Below, one piece after another: positions 1 through 9,262 of a stretch of 64,000 nt of DNA (position 1 is the first letter of the stretch; each line of letters starts with the position of its first letter). This DNA is from Candidatus Kuenenia stuttgartensis (GTDB lineage Bacteria > Planctomycetota > Planctomycetia > Gemmatales > Gemmataceae): assembly GCA_945875585.1 (NCBI GenBank), contig CAMCLK010000010.1, forward strand, positions 40,300-104,299. Reading direction: 5' to 3'. A program made the position numbers and the translations under genes. The notes beneath the pieces were generated by a model that was not told the DNA's origin, did no database searches, and saw nothing but the letters and a program-made list of their open reading frames with translations.

Positions 1-243
1 GTGGGAGATACGGTCCGGGATCGGCTCGATTCTGGCGGCGTGATCAAGAAATTATTGGAAAGCAAAACGCATCCTGATAAAATTATTGAGATTCTGTTTG
101 TGCGTGTTCTGTGCCGTCAGCCGACCGCTTCTGAAAAAGCAGCCATGCGAGATCTGGTGGGTGCCGCAGCGGGCGATCAGGCTGTTTATGAGGACATTCT
201 TTGGAGTCTCCTCAATTCGACCGAATTTGCATTCAACCACTAA
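1..243 (+). CDS. DUF1553 (PSD1)-type protein, C-terminal end only
   Basis: This is the last 80 codons of a gene that begins left of the window. The peptide ends with an [15 protein letters not shown] segment, and the [14 protein letters not shown] stretch before it is the usual closing part of planctomycete DUF1549/DUF1553 surface proteins. These large proteins are often encoded beside DUF1501 and cytochrome-c proteins, and the next gene here is a cytochrome-c/WD40 protein only 10 bases downstream, so co-transcription is likely. The molecular role of the family is not established. The N-terminal domains cannot be seen here. Confidence 0.75.
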   Translation: MGDTVRDRLDSGGVIKKLLESKTHPDKIIEILFVRVLCRQPTASEKAAMRDLVGAAAGDQAVYEDILWSLLNSTEFAFNH

Positions 244-253
244 GGCTAAAATA

Positions 254-1714
254 ATGAGGTATACCGTGCTTCAGATGAGTTCTGGTCGTTTTGTGCCGCA
301 AATGGCCGCACTAATCCTCCTTGGCATGGGCTTGGTGCCAGTCCGGGCGGAAGATCCTAAACCAGTCAATCATGACGATCATGTGGCGGCAATTCTCAAG
401 CGGCACTGTTTGCAGTGCCATGGGGCAGGTAAGCAGGAAGCTGGCCTCGACATGTCGAGTTATGTTGCTATCAAAAAAGGCGGAAGTGGCGGACCGGTTG
501 TCGTTGCCGGGCGGGCGGGTGCCAGTCGCCTGTTCAAAGTTATTACGGCTGAAAATCCGGAAGAGCGCATGCCACCGGACAACGATCCTTTGCCCAAGGA
601 ACAGGTCGCGATTATCCGCGCGTGGATCGATTCGGGATTGCGTCAAAATGCAGGCAGCAGCGCGGCACCTGCCCCAACAACGACCGGATTTGTTCCATCG
701 GCGGGGCAGGGCATGACAGGTCCACCTCCCATGCCCCTTGGTTGGCCCGTCATTGAGCGGACGAAAACGGCCCGGCCATTTCCTGTGTTGGCGCTGGCAA
801 CCAGCCCACGTGCCCCACTGGCCGCGGTGGCATCGTATGAGTGTATCGATTTTATAGATCCTGTAACGGGCAAGACCATCGGGTCATTACCGTTTCCAGA
901 AGGCGAACCACACGTCCTGCGCTTCAGCAGATCTGGCGCCATTTTGCTTGCCGCAGGCGGTAGACCTGTGCAGAACGGCGTGGCGGTTCTTTATGATGTG
1001 AAAAGTGGCAAGCGACTTGCCACTTTAGGCAACGAGACAGATGCTGTAATGGCAGCCGACCTTTCGCCAGATGAGCAACGGGTGGCTATTGCAGGTTCCG
1101 GCCGCACCATCAAGCTGTTTTCAACCCGGGATGGCAAACTTCTCAACACACTCGTGAAACATACCGACTGGATTACAAGCGCGGCATTCAGCCCCGATGG
1201 AAAGCTGTTGGCAACGGGTGACAGAATTGGCAACATCCATTTATGGGATGCCAACAGTGGTGCTGTTGTGCTTCCTTTGTCAGAACACAAGGGGGCTGTG
1301 CGGGCTCTCTCATGGCGATCCGACAGCAAAGTGCTGGCTTCATGCGGTGAAGACGGGCTTGTCGTCTGGTGGGACATTTCCAAAGGCTGGCCGGAGACTT
1401 CAAAAGCGGATGCCCATCCCCCTAAACGGCCTGCGGGTGTTTATGGAAAGATCGCTAACGGTGTGCTCGACGCGGCATTTGGCCCCCAAGGGGAACTAGC
1501 AACATGCGGGCGAGACCATACGGTGCGACTTTGGGCGAATGATGGCAAGGAGCTCAAAGCTTTTTCCATACAAAATCCTGATTCTACCATCGATTCGCAC
1601 GTTGGCACCCGCATTCTGCCCACGCGGGTGGGCATTGCATGGGATGGCGGCACACTTATGGCTGGTGATTCTGCTGGGAAATTGTATTCATGGCCTATCG
1701 GGAAAACCAAGTAG
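254..1714 (+). CDS. Secreted cytochrome c (PSCyt1-like) with WD40 repeats
   Basis: The 486-residue protein starts at an ATG ten bases after the preceding stop. An open frame continues upstream, but this start gives a signal peptide (hydrophobic [15 protein letters not shown], residues 18-32). A single heme motif CLQCH lies at residues 52-56, and an RMPP segment about 60 residues later is a plausible source of the axial Met. Together they match the planctomycete-type cytochrome-c domain. The rest, from about residue 180, is WD40-like: repeated segments ending in LYD, IKLF, IHLWD and VRLWA are blades of a beta-propeller. The protein probably acts outside the cytoplasmic membrane. Its neighbours (DUF1553 protein upstream, Tat-exported amidohydrolase 18 bases downstream) suggest one exported operon. 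The electron partner and substrate are unknown. Confidence 0.85.
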   Translation: MRYTVLQMSSGRFVPQMAALILLGMGLVPVRAEDPKPVNHDDHVAAILKRHCLQCHGAGKQEAGLDMSSYVAIKKGGSGGPVVVAGRAGASRLFKVITAENPEERMPPDNDPLPKEQVAIIRAWIDSGLRQNAGSSAAPAPTTTGFVPSAGQGMTGPPPMPLGWPVIERTKTARPFPVLALATSPRAPLAAVASYECIDFIDPVTGKTIGSLPFPEGEPHVLRFSRSGAILLAAGGRPVQNGVAVLYDVKSGKRLATLGNETDAVMAADLSPDEQRVAIAGSGRTIKLFSTRDGKLLNTLVKHTDWITSAAFSPDGKLLATGDRIGNIHLWDANSGAVVLPLSEHKGAVRALSWRSDSKVLASCGEDGLVVWWDISKGWPETSKADAHPPKRPAGVYGKIANGVLDAAFGPQGELATCGRDHTVRLWANDGKELKAFSIQNPDSTIDSHVGTRILPTRVGIAWDGGTLMAGDSAGKLYSWPIGKTK

Positions 1715-1732
1715 AGCACAAGAGGGTATTCG

Positions 1733-2707
1733 ATGCGTTTTGATATCAGTAAGAAGTTAAGCCGAAGAGCAGCGATGACAGCAAGCTTGGCTGCAGCGGT
1801 AGGCCTCAATTCTACAAGTCTGGCCATTGAGCCGCGTAATGACCTCGACATTATTGACTGCCACACGCACTTTTACGATCCCGAACGTCCTCAGGGTGTG
1901 CCTTGGCCAGGTAAGGGAACATCTCTTTACCGTACGGTATTGCCAAAGCACCTCCGCGCCTTGAAGCAGTACAAGCGTGTCACGGGCACTGTTATTGTTG
2001 AGGCCAGTCCATTGGTGGAGGACAATGCCTGGTTGCTGGAACTGGCCAAAGACGATCCTTTTATAGTGGGAATTGTCGGCAATCTAAAACCTGATACACC
2101 CGAATGTGCCGGCCACCTGAAGCGATTTGTAGCCAATCCACTGTTTCGCGGTATCCGCATCAGTTCCGGTCAAACCATTGAGATGACGTCGAAGAACAGG
2201 TTGGATGACTTGAAACGGATGGTTGACCTCGATCTGGCATTGGATGTGAATGGTGGGCCTGAAACACCTGCGGCTATTGCCGGACTTGCTGTCAAAGTGC
2301 CAAACCTGCGGATTGTCCTTAACCACATTGGCAACGTGCGTATCACTCCGGAAACGCCACCACGCGATTGGGCGGAGGGGATCCGCGCAGCGGCGTCCCA
2401 TGCCAATGCTTTTGTCAAGATCTCAGCTCTTGTGGAATCGGCTTCACGAGATGGCAAGAAGGCGCCCAAAGATCTGGCGTTTTATAAGCCCTATATTGAT
2501 ATCGTTTGGAATGCCTTTGGGAATGAACGTGTTATTTATGGCAGTGATTGGCCCGTCTGTGAATCTGCAGCCGATTATGAAACAATGCAGCGGATCGTGA
2601 TGGAATACGCCCAACACAAGGGCGATCTGGCCGTCAGGCAATTCTGCTCGCTCAATGCCAAGCGCGCTTACAAGTGGGTGGAGCGCCCCGGTCGGTTACG
2701 GCAATAG
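1733..2707 (+). CDS. Tat-exported amidohydrolase (COG3618-like)
   Basis: The 324-residue protein opens with a twin-arginine signal (SRRAAMTASLAAAVG, near residues 10-24). The metal-dependent TIM-barrel hydrolase fold is shown by the first-strand motif DCHTHF near residue 42, an internal His in LNHIGN, and the final metal-ligand Asp in YGSDWPV. This arrangement fits the amidohydrolase_2/COG3618 group, which includes lactonases such as L-fuconolactonase. The substrate cannot be told from sequence. It sits 18 bases after the cytochrome/WD40 gene. A decayed copy of its 3' end lies about 3 kb downstream. Confidence 0.85.
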   Translation: MRFDISKKLSRRAAMTASLAAAVGLNSTSLAIEPRNDLDIIDCHTHFYDPERPQGVPWPGKGTSLYRTVLPKHLRALKQYKRVTGTVIVEASPLVEDNAWLLELAKDDPFIVGIVGNLKPDTPECAGHLKRFVANPLFRGIRISSGQTIEMTSKNRLDDLKRMVDLDLALDVNGGPETPAAIAGLAVKVPNLRIVLNHIGNVRITPETPPRDWAEGIRAAASHANAFVKISALVESASRDGKKAPKDLAFYKPYIDIVWNAFGNERVIYGSDWPVCESAADYETMQRIVMEYAQHKGDLAVRQFCSLNAKRAYKWVERPGRLRQ

Positions 2708-2757
2708 TCTTGGCTGCTAACAAAAATCAGAGCGCCAGCCCGCCGATTTCGATTGAA

Positions 2758-3714
2758 TCATCGGGCGGGGGCAGGAAATTTGGGTGCTCGGCCTTCCAGC
2801 ACTTCCACCACATCGCGCACAACCCAGCTCATGTTCTCAATAGCCGTTCGGGTGCGCGCGGCCATGTGCGGGGTGAGCAGCACATTATCGAACCCGAGAA
2901 GCGGGTAGTCGGACTTCGGTGGTTCTGGATCGAAAACATCAATGGCGGCACCGGCGATCTTCTTGTGGCGGATGGCGTCGGCAAGGGCATGATCGTCCAG
3001 CACTTCCCCCCGACTGGTGTTGATCAGGATCGCTGTCGGCTTCATCAGCGACAAAAGCGTTGAACCAATAAGGTTCTCGTTGCCGGGCTTCATATCCACA
3101 TGCAGGCTAACGATGTCAGCATTGGTGAAAAGGGTGTGTATGTCGACCGAATCGGCTGGGAAATCCAACTTCCCATGCACGTCAACCAGATCGTTGTAGA
3201 TCACCTTCATGCCAAAGCCATTGGCCGCGATTTTACCCACGCGCCGGCCGACCCGGCCCATGCCAACAATGCCGATCGTCAGTTCGTTCAATTGCATGCC
3301 GCGCTGGGTGTCGCGGATCCGCTTAAATTCCTTCGGATCGTATACTTGGTCCTTGAAAAATGCCCATGGACGCAGCAACTGCAGCGCGTAGCCGATCACG
3401 AAATCGCCGACTGCCAGCGTGTTCGCATCGGGAGTGTAGACCACCTCGACACCCCGTTCACGGCAAGCTTTCACATCGATGTTCTCGATTCCCACACCGC
3501 CCCGGCCAACAACTTTTAATTCGGGGCACCGAGCCAGCAACTCTGCGTTGACTCTGGTGTATGTGCGCACCAGCAACCCAACGGCTATAGGTAATGCGGC
3601 GTCGAATTCGGGGGAACCTACTGCGGCCTCAACAACCCTCGCATGGTCCCGCAACCAAGCGAGGGGCGTGGGGTCAGATCCTTCGGTGACGATGACAGTT
3701 GGTTGGTTATTCAT
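2758..3714 (-). CDS. D-isomer-specific 2-hydroxyacid dehydrogenase
   Basis: The 318-residue protein is an NAD-dependent dehydrogenase of the phosphoglycerate dehydrogenase family. It has the Rossmann motif GIVGMGRVGRRVGK, the catalytic Arg in LINTSRGEVLDD, the Glu in DVFDPEPP and the catalytic His in LLTPHMAA. An open frame continues 29 codons upstream, but the ATG at 3714 (MNNQPTVIVTEG) begins the first beta strand directly, so it was chosen. The length matches single-domain members without an ACT domain, so it may act on a small 2-oxo acid rather than being a full SerA. It converges with the amidohydrolase. Confidence 0.88.
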   Translation of the reverse strand: MNNQPTVIVTEGSDPTPLAWLRDHARVVEAAVGSPEFDAALPIAVGLLVRTYTRVNAELLARCPELKVVGRGGVGIENIDVKACRERGVEVVYTPDANTLAVGDFVIGYALQLLRPWAFFKDQVYDPKEFKRIRDTQRGMQLNELTIGIVGMGRVGRRVGKIAANGFGMKVIYNDLVDVHGKLDFPADSVDIHTLFTNADIVSLHVDMKPGNENLIGSTLLSLMKPTAILINTSRGEVLDDHALADAIRHKKIAGAAIDVFDPEPPKSDYPLLGFDNVLLTPHMAARTRTAIENMSWVVRDVVEVLEGRAPKFPAPAR

Positions 3715-4011
3715 GAGTTCTTTGTAACACAAGACACCAGATAATTCATGGCAAATGGCTGAAAGTCTACCGAAAAACAACAGTACCCAATTCCGTTGCA
3801 CGCGAACGATCTAAATCGCTCCGCAGGACTGGCAGCTGATGCCAAATTAAACAGATTCAACAGCAACAGCCCGAAGAGATGACAGTTTTGAATACTCCAA
3901 ACCCGTTGACCTACTTCAGGACCAAAATCTCATAGCACAGCCCCAAAAAAAATATTTTGCAAAGATGAAACTGCCTTCAAGCGACTTTAATCTTTACAAA
4001 AACTAAAGACT

Positions 4012-4836
4012 ATGATAAAAAAAATGATTTGTTGGGCGCAAGGTAAACACATCATGTTGGGATATTTAGCTTGGATTTTCGCTCACGTTTTCATTTCGAT
4101 TCTTTTTTTCTTCTACTACACGAATTTTGTTGTTCTTATGCTTAATAGTAGGCCAGGGGAGAATCCATTCGTTTATCTTTTATTTCCAATCCTAACTGTT
4201 GGCATGTATACCTTGATCGGTTTGTGCCAGTGGTTGATTTTGCGATTGTCGTTTGGATTACGTTCAAGGTGGTGGATTTTTACAACTTATCCGGCAATGA
4301 TTCTGTCATTAGGGTTCTGCTGTTCCTACCCGATCATGGGATTGATGGTCGGCCTCACCCAATATTTCATTATAAAGGACATTTGGCCAAAACGCTCTAG
4401 TGTTTGGATAATTGCAAGCGGTATAGGCTGGTTGGCAGGATTGCCATTTTCATTATTGGCTTTAAATATGGGTAGTATAAAAGACGGATCCGGTAATCTT
4501 TTTATTATTCTTTTCTTTTCTTTTCTTTCATATTCATTCTTTACAATATTGGCGGTTGAATTACTGAGATTATCAAATAAAATGCCTCAAGAAATACAAG
4601 ACATAGAGCAAAAAAATATTGATTTTCGTGAATCAAGTTGCACGGATTTGATTTGCCAAGAAAAATCAACAACGAAAATTCAAACCTCAAATTACAATTT
4701 AACTGACATAATCTTTGGGATTTGTGTCTGGATTTTAATTCTCTTGGGAATCCCAGTTGCTATTTTTTCTATAATTGTAGTTTTTCTTTTTGCCAGTGGA
4801 TTTGTAATGAAAATTTGGGAAGTATTTATATTTTGA
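4012..4836 (+). CDS. AT-rich orphan multi-pass membrane protein
   Basis: I do not recognise this 274-residue protein. It is hydrophobic, with about six or seven predicted membrane spans, for example near residues 17-40, 57-78, 90-115, 130-152, 163-185 and 236-265. A polar loop of about 45 residues precedes the last spans. The base composition is strikingly AT-rich compared with both flanks, with long T and A runs and many ATT, TTT and AAA codons. The DNA just downstream holds transposase debris. Both facts suggest acquisition by transfer. No clear ribosome-binding site precedes the ATG. It could be a decaying cargo gene, but the frame is intact. Confidence 0.6.
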   Translation: MIKKMICWAQGKHIMLGYLAWIFAHVFISILFFFYYTNFVVLMLNSRPGENPFVYLLFPILTVGMYTLIGLCQWLILRLSFGLRSRWWIFTTYPAMILSLGFCCSYPIMGLMVGLTQYFIIKDIWPKRSSVWIIASGIGWLAGLPFSLLALNMGSIKDGSGNLFIILFFSFLSYSFFTILAVELLRLSNKMPQEIQDIEQKNIDFRESSCTDLICQEKSTTKIQTSNYNLTDIIFGICVWILILLGIPVAIFSIIVVFLFASGFVMKIWEVFIF

Positions 4837-4903
4837 TTCTCCCGTGAACGGATTTGGTATTTATTTTTCCTTGGATTGGTAAAGGTTATTGAACCTGTCC
4901 ATG

Positions 4904-5170
4904 TCAAGGTGGCGTCTGGTCCCCCATCGCGTTCTGGCCACACCTGAGTATAGCGGCAACTAGCATGAGGGCGGACTGCCCATCAGGAAAGTTTCCGGCT
5001 AACTTGGTTCTCCTTCGGATTTCCCGGTTGAGTTTTTCCGTGGCATTATTTGTCCTGATCCGAATTCAGTGCTTTCTGGAGAATGACATCGAACTCGGCA
5101 ATTCACTCAAATCCGCCTCCAAGATTTTGGCCGCCATCTCAGTCGCAACGCTCGATGAAGAGCGTCTCAA
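4904..5170 (-). pseudogene. IS256-type transposase remnant, C-terminal part
   Basis: Read on the minus strand, this stretch encodes the typical C-terminus of mutator/IS256-family transposases: a TNNATEKLNREIRRRTK segment followed by GNFPDGQSALMLVAAIL. The frame is broken by a TGA at 5066-5068 and closes at 4904-4906. The preceding 30 codons in the same frame resemble the family's link region before the TTN motif. No N-terminal catalytic part is visible. It is a relic of an insertion sequence beside the AT-rich membrane-protein gene. Confidence 0.7.
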
Positions 5171-5269
5171 ATAGTAAACTCCGCAATTAGAGTTACCCTT
5201 AAATTTGTATCTCCTGCTTGGAATGAATCCTTTGGCTGTAACTACCAGACACGATTGTTGACTTATCAA

Positions 5270-5477
5270 TTGTTTTCAAATACCTCCCGATCTGTCCCTC
5301 GTCAATCCGCGCCACGCCCAATACCCTCTCCAACCGCCTGTTTTCATTTGACCTGATCATCGTGATCTATGCGGTGTGAAAAAATTGAATAGCTTGTCAC
5401 TGTCATCAATGACATAACGAAATGCATTTCGCAAATATGCGAATAATGGGTCACCGTAATCTGTTGTCAGGGCTGAT
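5270..5477. other. Intergenic stretch between pseudogene fragments
   Basis: No intact gene is seen here. On the minus strand a short open segment reads ENRRLERVLGVARIDEGQ, which could be another relic of a mobile gene, but I cannot assign it. The surrounding DNA holds the IS256 remnant and the amidohydrolase fragment, so the whole 4.9-5.65 kb region is best seen as decaying sequence. Confidence 0.4.
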
Positions 5478-5637
5478 TCCGGAAATGAACCGGTTATTTA
5501 CGGCGGCGATTGGCAGGTCTGTGAATTCGCCGCTGATGATGAAACGATACAACGAATTCTCATGTAATACGCACAGGAAAAAGGGCGAAGGTGCCCTTTA
5601 GCAATTCTGCTCGCTCAATGCCTAGAGCGCTTACTCC
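5478..5637 (+). pseudogene. Decayed duplicate of amidohydrolase 3' end
   Basis: This stretch aligns base for base, with scattered substitutions and small indels, to the 3' end of the amidohydrolase at about 2515-2675. Translated, it reads GNEPVIYGGDWQVCE, against GNERVIYGSDWPVCE in the intact gene, followed by a TAA stop where the intact gene has Glu. The identical block caattctgctcgctcaatgc then appears in a shifted frame. It is a remnant of a second related amidohydrolase gene or of a duplication whose 5' part has gone. Confidence 0.75.
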
Positions 5638-5680
5638 TGAGTTGATCGAGCAAGGCGGCTACAAAATTAGTCTTAGACCC

Positions 5681-5724
5681 AAAAAAAGCCTATCAGCCAT
5701 CCGATTTGGATTGGCTGACAGGCT
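5681..5724 (-). terminator. Rho-independent terminator of the calcium-repeat gene
   Basis: On the minus strand, AGCCTGTCAGCC and GGCTGATAGGCT form a 12-bp stem with one G-T pair around a 14-base loop, followed at once by seven T residues. It lies about 20 bases after the stop codon at 5746. Confidence 0.85.
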
Positions 5725-5745
5725 ATCTATGGCGACCACCTTGAA

Positions 5746-6441
5746 TCATCGTCGGGTAACTTCAATACCTACCGACAACCAACCCCGTTGTGGTACAACA
5801 TCTTGGCTGTCGATGATGGCGGTGTCATTGCCAATACCACCCCAGAACTTGTCAGAACCGCTACCACCGATCAGAATGTCATTGCCTCCAGAGCCCCATA
5901 AAACATCATTTCCTGTTCCACCATCGATGGTGTCATTGCCACCATTACGATCCCAAAAAGAACTGTTACCATCTCCCCAAAGATCGTCATTACCCGACTC
6001 TCCAAGAATGATGTCATCACCAGCACCACCTTTAACATTGTCGTTGTCAGCCCCAGCTCTAATACTATCGTTAAATTGGGTTCCTTCAATAATATCGTTG
6101 CCACCTCCACTGGAAATGGAAACGCGGCCACTCAGGTTGTTGAACTGGGTGTCCACGCCAGCCAGACGTATAATATCTTTTTGACCAGACCCATTGACAA
6201 CGATTCCTGTCACGGCGAACAAATCCAAACGACCACCAGGTGCCCCTACAACAGTATTGGTAGGACCTCCGGTTACTCTTCCCTGAAGTCGCAAATTTCC
6301 ACCGTTGGCTGTGACACTGACCGTTCGGTTGCTGATTTCCGCCATGTTGATGATGAGCGTGCCTTGGTTGAACGTGAAGGCTGCCGGTACGCAACGATCT
6401 TCTAGCATATTGAGTGACGGCTTGAATGATAAAGATGCCAT
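5746..6441 (-). CDS. Hemolysin-type calcium-binding repeat protein
   Basis: The 231-residue protein begins with a short segment containing LEDRCVPA (residues 14-21). Motifs of this LEDRxVPA type are common at the N-terminus of large exported planctomycete proteins, and here it stands in place of a classical signal peptide. The second half carries glycine/aspartate nonapeptide repeats such as GGGNDIIEG, GGAGDDIIL, GGTGNDVLW and GGSGSDKFW. These form the calcium-binding parallel beta-roll of RTX proteins. It is short for the family and has no visible enzymatic domain. It is probably extracellular or surface-bound. It is followed by a strong terminator. Confidence 0.85.
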   Translation of the reverse strand: MASLSFKPSLNMLEDRCVPAAFTFNQGTLIINMAEISNRTVSVTANGGNLRLQGRVTGGPTNTVVGAPGGRLDLFAVTGIVVNGSGQKDIIRLAGVDTQFNNLSGRVSISSGGGNDIIEGTQFNDSIRAGADNDNVKGGAGDDIILGESGNDDLWGDGNSSFWDRNGGNDTIDGGTGNDVLWGSGGNDILIGGSGSDKFWGGIGNDTAIIDSQDVVPQRGWLSVGIEVTRR

Positions 6442-6589
6442 GATTCAGGTCCTATTCTCGTGGAGTGAATTTCTTGCCCGGTTTGGGTTTCGACCACAGT
6501 GGTCTGCCCTTCCAACGAGACAATCACGGTTTGGTTCCCGCTTACGACAAAAAATGGAAAACCCAAATACGCATACCAACAGATGTTTG

Positions 6590-8620
6590 TTATTCTCGCG
6601 GAATTTGAGGGAGATTCTGATGGAGCCATCTTGTTACTTCGATCACGGTCATCAGGGCCGTCATCACCAGGAATGGCAGAACCAGAACGACGGTTCCAAC
6701 CATGCCCCACGACAGGGGCAAAGCGGGGAAATAAAACTCAGGTCTTGCACCAAAAAACCATCCCACTTTTCCAGGCAATCTACGAAAGCGGATGCGAAGC
6801 ACCCAGAAACCAGTCACCTGAAAATCGCTGCGGTACACTATACCATCGTGATGCTTTTCCACTGATTGTGAAATGTCAGGCAACTTCGCCCCCATTCCTG
6901 GAATTACCCAAGAAAGGCGTTCCACTAGATCGGGTTTGATACCGTCGTGTTCAGGTTGAGCCGATGCCTGAACACGGTTTTCAACAATCGGAAAACGAAA
7001 ATATGTGCGTTCCTCGGAATCTTCCATGAATTCCGGAACCAGCACATGCGGAGACGTGCACGTTGGCAGCATTCTTTGCCAATGGGTGTTCAGGGTCTGG
7101 TGGTGCACCACACGGCCATGGCCACTGCAAGTAGGACAGGTTACCCTGCCTGAACCGCCGCAACCGCTGCATGTGACAGTGTATGTCCGTGTGTGTGTTA
7201 CTGTTTGGCCGTTGGATGTCTCTGTGTACGACTCTGATCGTTGCTGGGTACCACTGCCCCCACATCCCGAACAGGTAACTTGGCCGGTGCCTCCGCACGA
7301 TCCACAAATGCAGACAATATCCCATACCCAGCCCAATCCCAAAGGATCCAGCCAATTTTTGTATCCATTGGGAGGATGTAACGGGAACTGAGATTCATCC
7401 CACATAGGCACAACGGGATTCTGTAAATAGCGGGTGGTACCGCCGCCAAATGAAGTGCTGACATAGCGGCGAACAGTCAGATAACGGAGCATGGCTGCCA
7501 CGACATGCTCATATTCAATATGTACCAGTGAAAGGAAACGCGCGAGATTGCGTGTCACCAGAGGGCTTGCTTCCTCCACATTCCTGCATCCTTGCGATAT
7601 CCTGTTGCTCAAAGCCGATTCATCCAACGGATTAAGGCGGCAATCGTCTCGTGATTTCAATGTGCACAAGTCGGGAAAAGATTCCGCGAGCTGAGCTGCA
7701 ATCGGAACTGAAACATTACGTTGCTGGCTAAAATGGCTGGCTCGTGCCAGATCGTGGCACCACCGTACCGCGCAGGCAGATGCACCAATGCCGGCAAGAA
7801 CACACAACTGCTCGTCTGTTGCTTGTTGAATTAAAGCAGTAATCCATACCACAGAAACCATGACAATTAGTGCCAACAGGCTGGTACTGAATCTGACCAA
7901 AGTGTATGAAAAGTTGAACAAAATCAGAAGCCAGAAGCAGATGGCTGCGGATATTCCCGCTGTCACAACCCATACGGTTTCAAGTTGAGGAATCTCAACG
8001 CGTATGGAGCCAATAAAGGAATGGACAACATATTGCCATCCTTGTTCACGCCCCCAGTCGGTCATGCATATAATCAGCAATCCTGCAAATGAAAATGCTG
8101 TCAGTGATAGGATTCCCCTTGCCCACAATCCACCTGTGATTCCATAGACCAACATCTGTGGAAATTGCTCTTTGCCAAGTGTTGCAAAACGACCCGTGCC
8201 AATCCCACGCGAGGTTTTCACTTTTTTGACAGCAACGGTGGGTGGGTCGTTATTGTGAATAAAAATAATGTGATGATATATAAATCTTTTCACCAGAAAG
8301 GCAGCCCCCATTGCTGCGGCTGCAAACAAAGCGATCTGACCATGGATTTCTTGTTGATTTTTTTGATATTCTAGGCCATGAGCGGCGAGGTGCCAGCCCG
8401 AAACAACCACTACTGCCCATAATCCTAAATAAGCCATAAAAATAGCGAAACGAATGGGTGGTATCTCGTAAAAACGTGTCCGTATCAATGCCAAGGGTGA
8501 TGTTCCACATGCCAATCGAGCCAGAAAGCAACCGGCAAAAACGGCAAGGGCACCATGCGCGTAAATGATGAAAATGTCGTTCCATAACTGAGTGTATGCT
8601 TGAAGCGAATGAGTATTCAT
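6590..8620 (-). CDS. Membrane protein with DnaJ-like cysteine repeats
   Basis: The 676-residue protein has about six to eight membrane spans in its first 260 residues and one near the C-terminus. The soluble centre carries four CxxCxGxG-type motifs (CGSCGGTG, CSGCGGSG, CSGCGGSG, CPTCSGHG), the pattern of the zinc-binding domain of DnaJ, with a Ser/Thr-rich spacer between pairs. No J-domain HPD motif is present. A role in binding zinc or unfolded protein at the membrane is inferred from the motif alone. It lies between the calcium-repeat gene and a small secreted-protein gene, all on the same strand. The exact number of spans is uncertain. Confidence 0.7.
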   Translation of the reverse strand: MNTHSLQAYTQLWNDIFIIYAHGALAVFAGCFLARLACGTSPLALIRTRFYEIPPIRFAIFMAYLGLWAVVVVSGWHLAAHGLEYQKNQQEIHGQIALFAAAAMGAAFLVKRFIYHHIIFIHNNDPPTVAVKKVKTSRGIGTGRFATLGKEQFPQMLVYGITGGLWARGILSLTAFSFAGLLIICMTDWGREQGWQYVVHSFIGSIRVEIPQLETVWVVTAGISAAICFWLLILFNFSYTLVRFSTSLLALIVMVSVVWITALIQQATDEQLCVLAGIGASACAVRWCHDLARASHFSQQRNVSVPIAAQLAESFPDLCTLKSRDDCRLNPLDESALSNRISQGCRNVEEASPLVTRNLARFLSLVHIEYEHVVAAMLRYLTVRRYVSTSFGGGTTRYLQNPVVPMWDESQFPLHPPNGYKNWLDPLGLGWVWDIVCICGSCGGTGQVTCSGCGGSGTQQRSESYTETSNGQTVTHTRTYTVTCSGCGGSGRVTCPTCSGHGRVVHHQTLNTHWQRMLPTCTSPHVLVPEFMEDSEERTYFRFPIVENRVQASAQPEHDGIKPDLVERLSWVIPGMGAKLPDISQSVEKHHDGIVYRSDFQVTGFWVLRIRFRRLPGKVGWFFGARPEFYFPALPLSWGMVGTVVLVLPFLVMTALMTVIEVTRWLHQNLPQIPRE

Positions 8621-8728
8621 AAATCATACTTCTTCTGTGGTGATAATTGATTTGGAAATGGTATTACCACAAAAGGCAGTAATACTATCAGTATTACTGC
8701 GTTTTGATTTGAGCGTTGGATCCGATTG

Positions 8729-9127
8729 TCACCGAATGATAATGGGATCGCTATCAATGATGGCGGTCCCACGCCGGAGGGTGACGGTGCCACCATTGAA
8801 TATGCCTGTAGCCCTATCAACCCCTAGGAGGATACGTGTTTGGCCATCTGGTAACTGCTCGACACTGAAAGTTTGCAGTGCTGTTACGCGCCGTTGGGCC
8901 AAATCCTTGATGGTGCTTGTAAAACCACCATTACCACCTGACGGGCCAAACTTGACTGTCACAGTGTCATTGAATGCGCCTGTCACTGAAAATCGGCACG
9001 CACCATTCATCCTACCAACAATGACCTGACTGTTCCCGCCTGTACTGGAACCGCCCTGCACGTTCAATTCTCCGCCAAAAGCAGTACCCGTGACCAGTAG
9101 GCCAATCAATGAAGCTCGAATGTTCAT
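8729..9127 (-). CDS. Small secreted protein, function unknown
   Basis: The protein has 132 residues from an ATG at 9127, which gives a signal peptide (MNIRASLIGLLVTGTAFG). An open frame extends 18 codons further upstream but adds no signal-like sequence. The mature part is glycine-rich and beta-strand-like, with no cysteine cluster or known motif. It lies between the cysteine-repeat membrane protein and an ECF sigma-factor gene on the same strand. It could be a target or partner of that sigma factor, but nothing in the sequence shows this. Confidence 0.6.
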   Translation of the reverse strand: MNIRASLIGLLVTGTAFGGELNVQGGSSTGGNSQVIVGRMNGACRFSVTGAFNDTVTVKFGPSGGNGGFTSTIKDLAQRRVTALQTFSVEQLPDGQTRILLGVDRATGIFNGGTVTLRRGTAIIDSDPIIIR

Positions 9128-9262
9128 GGTCTTCCCTCGGTGATCTAAAGTTGCCTGAAAGGAAATGTCCGCACCGGACATCTACTCCAACAGACCAATC
9201 ACCAAAAGGTTCCAACAGACGACATGAATTCTTGGATGTCAGTTCAATCAGCGAATTAATGA

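Noticed and set aside
5270..5380. A short minus-strand segment reading ENRRLERVLGVARIDEGQ
   Set aside because: It may be transposase debris, but no family could be named with confidence.
5591..6184. A plus-strand frame opposite the calcium-repeat gene
   Set aside because: The low-complexity Pro/Ser/Leu sequence mirrors the Gly/Asp repeats of the real gene.
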